Positions 5,129 through 9,885 of a DNA stretch of 9,885 nucleotides are shown in pieces. Positions within the stretch are counted from its first letter, which is position 1. Each line of letters begins with the position of its first letter. A program made the position numbers and the translations under genes. Under the pieces are notes generated by a model, which did no database searches, was not told the DNA's origin, and worked only from the letters and a program-made list of their open reading frames with translations. Source of the DNA: an uncultured Roseiflexaceae bacterium (GTDB lineage Bacteria; Chloroflexota; Chloroflexia; Chloroflexales; Roseiflexaceae); contig CAIPUQ010000129.1 in assembly GCA_903868295.1 (NCBI GenBank), positions 1-9,885 of the forward strand. Direction: 5' to 3'.

Positions 5129-6010
5129 ATGGAGTGGGTACATGGGTGGCGTGCGATGGGGGTCGATTGCAAAGTCGTCTGTCCCGTTACCCTCGATGCG
5201 CAATGGTTTGAGGATGCAACTGCTGCCTACGAGCAGACGTTCAGCCGGTTCAGAGCGGACAGTGCCTTGCGCGTGCTGTCGCGCCGCGGACATGGGAACG
5301 TCAACGCTGACCTGCAGCAGTTGCTCCTGGCGTCACTCGATATCGCACACTGGACGACAGGGATGGTCGTGCCGCACCTCGGTGCTGCGCTCGAAGCAAT
5401 CGGGTACGATCGAACCTACGCAACCATCGTACCCAACAGTGCCCCAATTGATGTGCCGCACATTCCCGATTGGCGCCACATCAGCGTCCGTGGTCAAGCA
5501 GTGTCGCTGCCACCCGGCACACAGCTCGATCTGAATGGCGTCGCCAAAGGATGGATTGCCCAGCGACTCGCAGAACGCACTGCGCAGCCGCGGGTACTGG
5601 TCGAAATCGGCGGTGAGGTCGCAGTCATCGCCCCCGCAGACGATCCCTGGTGCGTAGCGATTGATCACCCAACTGCGGCCGAGCCGTTAGCACTGCTCCG
5701 GCTGGCAGTCGGCACGGTTGCTACCTCGAGCACCCGAGAACGCCGCTGGCTCCGGGCAGGCAGTGTGGTCCATCACATCATTGACCCACGTACTGCCTTG
5801 CCGGCTGCTACCGATGTCGTCACCGCGAGTGTCATTGCACATGACGGTGTCTATGCCGAAGCAGCTGCCAAAGTATGCGTCCTCCTCGGTGCGACGCGTG
5901 GTGCTGCCTGGTTGACCGATCGGCAACTGCCCGGGCTCATTTATACCGAGGACCAACACGTATTGACGACACCGTTTTTGGATCCTTTTCTATGGGAATA
6001 CGATCGATGA
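5129..6010 (+). CDS. apbE: ApbE-type FAD:protein FMN transferase
   Basis: The 293-residue protein belongs to the ApbE family, which moves FMN from FAD onto a Thr or Ser of a target protein in a Mg2+-dependent reaction. Visible motifs are the N-terminal RAMGVDCKV, FSRFRADSALR (38-48), LDLNGVAKGW (133-142), VEIGGEVAV (158-166), ATSSTRERRW (198-207), HHIIDPRT (215-222) and YAEAAAK (242-248), the last being the acidic metal-binding segment. Length is at the shorter end for the family because no signal peptide or lipobox is present, so the enzyme appears cytoplasmic, unlike the lipoprotein forms of many bacteria. The start directly abuts the previous stop codon (TAAATG), with AAGGGA 9 nt upstream. 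Its stop overlaps the next start by 4 bp. No protein with an FMN_bind domain is encoded in the window, so its client is unknown. Confidence 0.93.
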   Translation: MEWVHGWRAMGVDCKVVCPVTLDAQWFEDATAAYEQTFSRFRADSALRVLSRRGHGNVNADLQQLLLASLDIAHWTTGMVVPHLGAALEAIGYDRTYATIVPNSAPIDVPHIPDWRHISVRGQAVSLPPGTQLDLNGVAKGWIAQRLAERTAQPRVLVEIGGEVAVIAPADDPWCVAIDHPTAAEPLALLRLAVGTVATSSTRERRWLRAGSVVHHIIDPRTALPAATDVVTASVIAHDGVYAEAAAKVCVLLGATRGAAWLTDRQLPGLIYTEDQHVLTTPFLDPFLWEYDR

Positions 6011-6753
6011 CAACCGAACAGCGCCCCAACAAATCTGCAGATCCCGATGATATCAGTCAACTTCTCGATACAATGCAGTCGCAGTATTCATGGGGGAGTG
6101 TGCTCCCTGTGCTGCTATTCGGTTCGGTGGCAGGCATCGCCATTGCAGCGTTGGTCGTGCCCGTCTATGTAGACGGGCTGGCGCGCAGCCTCATCGGCGA
6201 CTCGCCCAAGGCCTATTGGTATGTTGCCCGCTCCGCAGGTGTGGTGGCCTACGCGTTGGTCTGGTTGAGTGTGGTGTGGGGACTGCTGTTGTCCACCTCG
6301 TTGGGCAAAACAATCGGCAAAGTAGCGAGTTTTGTCGATGTCCATCGCCACGTCTCGGTGTTGTCGGTGGTGTTTACCCTCGTCCATTCGTTGGTGTTGC
6401 TCGGTGATCGCTACATCGGCTATACCATCACGAGTATCTTTGTCCCCTATGCCAGCACGACGTATCGGCCGTTTGAGGTAGCGCTGGGTCAGATCGCACT
6501 CTATCTGTTGCTCATCGTGACGGGGAGTTTTTGGGTGCGGCAGTGGACCGGCCAAAAACTCTGGCGGGCCATCCATTACCTGAGCTTTGTGCTTTGTGTG
6601 CTCGTTGGTTTGCACGCACTCTGGGCAGGCACCGACACCGAAGTGCTCTGGTATGGGTACCTCACGACGACGATTGTGGTTGTCTTTTTGACCATCTTTC
6701 GCATCGTGGCCGTCTTTGACCGCTCCACCACACGTCCGGCAGGCCCCGCCTAG
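6007..6753 (+). CDS. Ferric-reductase-type diheme transmembrane protein
   Basis: The 248-residue protein has about six membrane helices (28-55, 70-96, 115-133, 156-178, 186-206, 214-237) and the heme-ligand pattern of the ferric reductase/NADPH oxidase/YedZ superfamily. His113 and His127 are separated by 13 residues in one helix, and His190 and His203 by 12 in another, matching the spacing known for NOX-type proteins. The C-terminal FAD/NAD(P)H-binding module of full ferric reductases is absent, so electrons must come from a separate partner (quinone or a flavoprotein), as in MsrQ-like proteins. The start is fixed by the ATGA overlap with apbE. It is the last gene of the operon and is followed by a hairpin. 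The likely job is electron transfer across the membrane to an extracytoplasmic acceptor. Confidence 0.88.
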   Translation: MTTEQRPNKSADPDDISQLLDTMQSQYSWGSVLPVLLFGSVAGIAIAALVVPVYVDGLARSLIGDSPKAYWYVARSAGVVAYALVWLSVVWGLLLSTSLGKTIGKVASFVDVHRHVSVLSVVFTLVHSLVLLGDRYIGYTITSIFVPYASTTYRPFEVALGQIALYLLLIVTGSFWVRQWTGQKLWRAIHYLSFVLCVLVGLHALWAGTDTEVLWYGYLTTTIVVVFLTIFRIVAVFDRSTTRPAGPA

Positions 6754-6765
6754 CACGTACGATGC

Positions 6766-6795
6766 AAAAAAGCCCCGCTCCATTCGGAGCGGGGC
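6766..6795 (-). terminator. Intrinsic terminator between convergent operons
   Basis: Arms at 6772-6781 and 6786-6795 (GCCCCGCTCC / GGAGCGGGGC) pair perfectly around a 4-nt loop. On the minus strand the stem is followed directly by six T (complement of 6766-6771), a textbook intrinsic terminator for the MFS operon. On the plus strand the stem lies just after the diheme gene and is followed only by GTCTT, so it may end that transcript more weakly. Confidence 0.85.
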
Positions 6796-7012
6796 GTCTT
6801 GGCACGGGCTGCTGTTTGGTTTGGGTGCAGGTCTATCGGATTCGTTTGCAGAGTGACGAAAACATGCGCCGCGCGAGTCGGAGCGGTATCACCGGGGACA
6901 ATGGATGCGGTGAGTGCCATCCCCTGCGCGTGGGTTCCTTTTTTAAAGACCAAATCACCACGCGTGCGTCTGGTCGCACAAACCATGGTGAACCCACAGG
7001 TCGTCGATCGTG
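6796..7012. other. Short intergenic stretch, no credible gene
   Basis: This 217-bp stretch lies between the terminator and the stop codon of the MFS gene and would be the 3' untranslated part of the minus-strand mRNA. A 78-codon minus-strand frame (6750-6986) passes through it, but it reads on across the terminator hairpin and has no family features, so it is not annotated. No repeat or RNA gene is apparent. Confidence 0.55.
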
Positions 7013-8269
7013 TTAGCGCACTGGCTCAGGAGCGGTGATGTCTCGCAATGGGATGCGTACCACCACAAACAACAGCGCGACTGTCGCTGCCCCCACCAGC
7101 AAGGCCACCGGTGCCCCTGCGGCATTGATGGCGTGTGTGTCGCCGCCAGTCCCCAGCAGGGTCGTCAACGAGGTCACCAGCAACCCACCGACGGATGGCA
7201 CACCAATAAGGGTGATGGCATGTAGGCTCATCACCCGGCCGCGCAGATTCCCCGGGACATCCAACTGGAGCATCGTCGCGATGAAGGTCGTCGCTGCCGT
7301 GCTCATAATGCCGATGCACACCAGCAGAAAAACGCCGATCCACCACACCGTCGTCAAGGCGAAGCAGGCCAACAGTACGGCAAAGAGGATCCCAGCGAGT
7401 TTGAGGTTGCGCCCGTTGGGTGTGATACGCGGCAATGATGCCATCCCCAAAGCGCCAATCATCGCCCCCGCCCCCGCTGCCGACAGCATGATGCCATAAC
7501 CCTGAGCCGAGATGTGCCAGATGTCGTCGGCATAGATCGGCAATACCTGCTGATAGGAACGCCCGAACAGCGAGAGGACAGCCGACGTCAGCAGCAAGAT
7601 CCCGGTCAGCGCATGCCCACGCGCGTAGCGCACTCCGCCGAGGAGTGCATCGCCCAAGGTACTCGGGGTCCTGCTGGCTTCGTCGACCGCCGGCATCTGG
7701 CTGACCGCATAGATGACGGCCAGGTAGCTGATGGCATTGGCGGCAAACAACCACCCCGCCCCCACCACACTCAACACAAACCCCGCGATGGCCGGGCCGA
7801 GCAGGGCTGCCCCGTTGTAGGTCGCGGCATTGAGTGCCAAGGCATTCATCAAGTCGTGGCGCGGCACCAGCGTGGGGATGAGCGCTTGGCGTGTCGGATT
7901 ATCGACGGCCAACAGCGTCGCACCGACAAACGTTGCTATCAAAATGTACATTGGGGTATTGAGATTACTCAGCGTCAGTATGGCTTGGATGAGTGCAACC
8001 AAAGCCATGCTCCATTGAGTGATGCGCAAAATGCGGGCACGTGGGTAGCGGTCAGCGAGCATCCCGCCCACTGCCGGCAACGCAATCATCGGGATTGCAA
8101 AGGCCAAACCGAGCCAGCCCAGATAGCGCGCATCGTTGTTGGTCATTTTGTAGATAAGCCAACTCTGGGCGACGTTTTGCATCCACGTGCCCATGTTCGA
8201 CACAAGCAAACCGCTCCACAACAACCGATACGGACGATGCTGCAACGCTGGGTACTGCCGGCTTAGCAT
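7013..8269 (-). CDS. MFS transporter (MFS_3/EntS-like subgroup)
   Basis: The 418-residue protein has about 12 hydrophobic helices. The N-terminal signature NMGTWMQNVAQSWLIY (25-40) and motif A between helices 2 and 3 (GGMLADRYPRARIL, 68-81) place it in the major facilitator superfamily, nearest to the group containing enterobactin exporter EntS and many putative drug exporters. VPGNLRGRVMS in the second half is also typical of this group. The substrate is unknown. Membership in an operon with a LacI regulator and a sugar-acid dehydrogenase suggests movement of a carbohydrate-related compound, although this subgroup usually exports. The ATG overlaps the stop codon of the dehydrogenase (ATGCTAA, 7 bp), so translation is probably coupled; no strong ribosome-binding site is seen. 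Confidence 0.9.
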   Translation of the reverse strand: MLSRQYPALQHRPYRLLWSGLLVSNMGTWMQNVAQSWLIYKMTNNDARYLGWLGLAFAIPMIALPAVGGMLADRYPRARILRITQWSMALVALIQAILTLSNLNTPMYILIATFVGATLLAVDNPTRQALIPTLVPRHDLMNALALNAATYNGAALLGPAIAGFVLSVVGAGWLFAANAISYLAVIYAVSQMPAVDEASRTPSTLGDALLGGVRYARGHALTGILLLTSAVLSLFGRSYQQVLPIYADDIWHISAQGYGIMLSAAGAGAMIGALGMASLPRITPNGRNLKLAGILFAVLLACFALTTVWWIGVFLLVCIGIMSTAATTFIATMLQLDVPGNLRGRVMSLHAITLIGVPSVGGLLVTSLTTLLGTGGDTHAINAAGAPVALLVGAATVALLFVVVRIPLRDITAPEPVR

Positions 8270-9291
8270 ATGGTGCTCGCATCCATATCGAGCATCCCTT
8301 TGATGACACCGTAGGCGGGATCACGCCAGAGCGGCATATCGGTGGCGAGTGTGGCCGCAGTGGTCCGGTGGGTCACCCAAGCGCCAATGTCGATCGACGG
8401 GAGCGCCGCAATGACTGCGTCGAAGTCGGTTGCCGTTGCGTTGCGACTGGCCAGGAGTGTCACTTCGCGTCGGTGAAATTCGGGATCTGCAAAGCGCAGA
8501 TCACCTTGGACCAGCCCGACGAAAACCAACGTCCCGCTATTAATCGGCAGCCCAAATGAGGCTTCCATGGCCGTAGGATGGCCCGTTGCGTCGAGGACTA
8601 CGTCAGGCAGCGACCCGCCACACGCATCTCGGACGGCTGCCACGACATCAGTGCCGGGGTCGATTGCTTGGGCGACGAGTCGTTGGTCGCTGGCAAATGC
8701 ACGGCGATGCGGGCTGGGATCGACCGCAATGACGGCCAACCCACGTGCGCGCGCTGCCAAACAGACACCCAAGCCAATTGGGCCCAAGCCGACCACCACA
8801 ACAGTGTCATCTGCACGGGGGTTGGCGCGTCGGACTGCATGGAATCCAATGGACAGCATTTCGACGAGCGCCAACCCATCGAGTGCGACACCATGGGCGT
8901 GATGCAGATGCGTGGCCGGCAGGTTCAAGAACGCACTCATGCCACCGTCAATATGGACGCCAAGAACCGTCAATCGTTCGCAGCAATTGGTACGACCGGT
9001 ACGACAGGCACGACAACTGCCGCACTCGAGGTACGGCCGTACGGCGACATCATCGCCGACTGCAACAGACTCGACCCCTGCTCCGAGGGCGTGCACCGTC
9101 ACGGCCAGTTCATGCCCCAGCACACGCGGGTACCGAAAGAACGGTTGGCGACCCGCATATGCATGCAAGTCTGTTCCACAGATACCGACCCGACGCACCC
9201 GCACTTGGACCCAACCCGGTAATGGTGCGTCTGGCATGGCGACATCACGCAGCCGCAGATCTGCGACATCGTGGAGGCTGATTTGGAGCAC
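8263..9291 (-). CDS. Zinc-dependent medium-chain dehydrogenase, L-galactonate 5-dehydrogenase (LgoD/YjjN)-like
   Basis: The 342-residue enzyme has all zinc-dependent medium-chain dehydrogenase features: catalytic-zinc ligands Cys38 (GICGTD), His60-Glu61 (GHE) and Glu144, structural-zinc cysteines 90, 93, 96 and 104, and a Rossmann motif GLGPIGLG (168-175) followed by Asp191, which favours NAD+. Segments such as GRQPFFRYPRVLGHE, GRTNCCE, GVHIDGG, HAVRRA and FADPEFHRRE-SRNAT closely resemble, from memory, Escherichia coli YjjN/LgoD, which oxidises L-galactonate to D-tagaturonate. The exact sugar-acid substrate here is inference; L-gulonate or a related acid is possible. It starts with GTG, with AAAGAGG 5 nt upstream. 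It lies 42 bp after the LacI-family regulator and overlaps the MFS gene, so the three genes are probably one regulated catabolic operon. Confidence 0.92.
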   Translation of the reverse strand: MLQISLHDVADLRLRDVAMPDAPLPGWVQVRVRRVGICGTDLHAYAGRQPFFRYPRVLGHELAVTVHALGAGVESVAVGDDVAVRPYLECGSCRACRTGRTNCCERLTVLGVHIDGGMSAFLNLPATHLHHAHGVALDGLALVEMLSIGFHAVRRANPRADDTVVVVGLGPIGLGVCLAARARGLAVIAVDPSPHRRAFASDQRLVAQAIDPGTDVVAAVRDACGGSLPDVVLDATGHPTAMEASFGLPINSGTLVFVGLVQGDLRFADPEFHRREVTLLASRNATATDFDAVIAALPSIDIGAWVTHRTTAATLATDMPLWRDPAYGVIKGMLDMDASTIC

Positions 9292-9296
9292 GCGGG

Positions 9297-9303
9297 CCTC
9301 TTT
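9297..9303 (-). promoter_or_regulatory. Ribosome-binding site deciding the GTG start of the dehydrogenase
   Basis: On the minus strand this is AAAGAGG, 5 nt before the GTG at 9291. There is no ATG in frame nearby, and the GTG start gives the expected N-terminus for the family, so the site supports the non-ATG start. Confidence 0.65.
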
Positions 9304-9333
9304 TCTACTGGAGTGGGAGTGGGCGGATAGCCC

Positions 9334-9885
9334 TCAGGATTGGCACAGCATACCACATGACGTGCGCACAATAAGCCGTGGCTGTAGCAGGTGATGCACC
9401 ACATCGTCGACCGATTGGGTGCACAGTATATGCAGTCGTTCAACGGCGAGCTGGCCCATGTGTTGGGTGGGTTGTTCGATGACCGTCAGATAGGGGAAGA
9501 TGGTATCTGCGTGCTCCAAATCATCGAAGCACACCAATGCGATATCTTGGGGGATGGTGACCCCTTGTTCGCGGCATGCACGAATCACGCCAATGGCCGT
9601 GTCACTGTTGGACGCAAAAATCGCCGTCGGTCGATCGGGATGGTTCAACAGACATTGCGCTGCCACAAACCCATTGTGCAGACAGCTCCCGTCGAGTTCA
9701 CGCACAATCGATGAGTCAAAGCGGATCCCCGCCATATCGAGTGCCATCCGATACCCATACAAACGATCACGTGTCACCGAGATCCGGCTATCGCCACTGA
9801 TGTAGGCGATCCGGGTATGTCCCTGTTGAATGAGGTGTTGGGTCAACTGCAATGCGCCATTGACATTGTCGGTTTGCATGATGTC
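9334..9885 (-). CDS. LacI-family transcriptional regulator, C-terminal part (cut by window end)
   Basis: The frame is open to the window edge, giving 183 residues of the ligand-binding domain; the N-terminal helix-turn-helix lies outside. Recognisable LacI/PurR-type features are the QTDNVNGALQLTQHLIQQGH entry, IAYISGDS-RDRLYGYRMAL, the PTAIFASNSDTAIG strand-helix, the GVTIPQDIALVCFDD motif and the YLTVIEQPTQHMGQLAVERL segment. Such proteins bind a sugar or sugar-like ligand and control neighbouring catabolic genes, usually as repressors. The dehydrogenase starts 42 bp downstream on the same strand with no promoter obvious between them, so the regulator probably controls its own operon. The operator would be upstream, outside the window. 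Confidence 0.92.
   Translation of the reverse strand, partial: DIMQTDNVNGALQLTQHLIQQGHTRIAYISGDSRISVTRDRLYGYRMALDMAGIRFDSSIVRELDGSCLHNGFVAAQCLLNHPDRPTAIFASNSDTAIGVIRACREQGVTIPQDIALVCFDDLEHADTIFPYLTVIEQPTQHMGQLAVERLHILCTQSVDDVVHHLLQPRLIVRTSCGMLCQS

Noticed and set aside
4130..5293. 387-codon minus-strand open frame opposite the redox operon
   Set aside because: It is a shadow frame of GC-rich coding DNA: it is rich in Arg, Cys and His and lies opposite three well-supported genes.
6750..6986. 78-codon minus-strand open frame past the MFS gene
   Set aside because: It reads through the intrinsic terminator at 6766-6795 and shows no family features.

Overview
The window looks like chromosomal DNA of a free-living bacterium with moderately high GC. 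I lean to Chloroflexota (Chloroflexales-like). The reasons are the Pro/Thr/Ala-rich membrane-anchored proteins, the style of the small cytochrome c, a PepSY-like protein with an acidic tail beside ApbE and a ferric-reductase-type membrane protein, and GC-rich palindromic intergenic repeats. This placement is inference from protein style; there is no rRNA or marker gene to confirm it.

Layout. (1) Positions 1-569 hold no credible gene. A strong hairpin lies at 9-46, and an array of GC-rich, nested inverted repeats spaced 115-127 bp apart fills 60-540. (2) Positions 570-3020, minus strand, form a compact operon: sensor histidine kinase, then a LysE-family exporter, then a small membrane-anchored cytochrome c. 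The last two overlap by ATGA. No response regulator is visible. (3) Positions 3021-3747 are a 727-bp divergent intergenic region with no recognisable gene, two sets of short direct repeats and a weak promoter candidate. (4) Positions 3748-6753, plus strand, form a tightly packed four-gene operon: a membrane-anchored coiled-coil/PepSY-like protein with an Asp/Glu/His tail, a membrane-anchored Pro-rich protein, an ApbE-type FMN transferase and a ferric-reductase-type diheme membrane protein. The genes overlap by 8 bp, abut, and overlap by 4 bp. (5) A hairpin at 6766-6795 ends transcription between the two convergent operons. (6) Positions 7013-9885, minus strand: a LacI-family regulator cut by the window end, a zinc-dependent dehydrogenase resembling L-galactonate 5-dehydrogenase (GTG start), and an MFS transporter overlapping it by 7 bp.

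How the genes work together. The plus-strand operon looks like a membrane redox module. The diheme protein would carry electrons across the membrane, ApbE would attach FMN to a carrier protein, and the two anchored proteins would be accessory or partner subunits. No FMN_bind-type acceptor is encoded here, so the ApbE client is unknown. The last operon looks like a locally regulated sugar-acid catabolism unit. The first operon joins signal sensing, small-molecule export and a c-type cytochrome, with no obvious common substrate.

The most unusual items are the nested-hairpin repeat array at 60-540, the ApbE/diheme/PepSY operon with no visible FMN acceptor, and the direct repeats upstream of the kinase.
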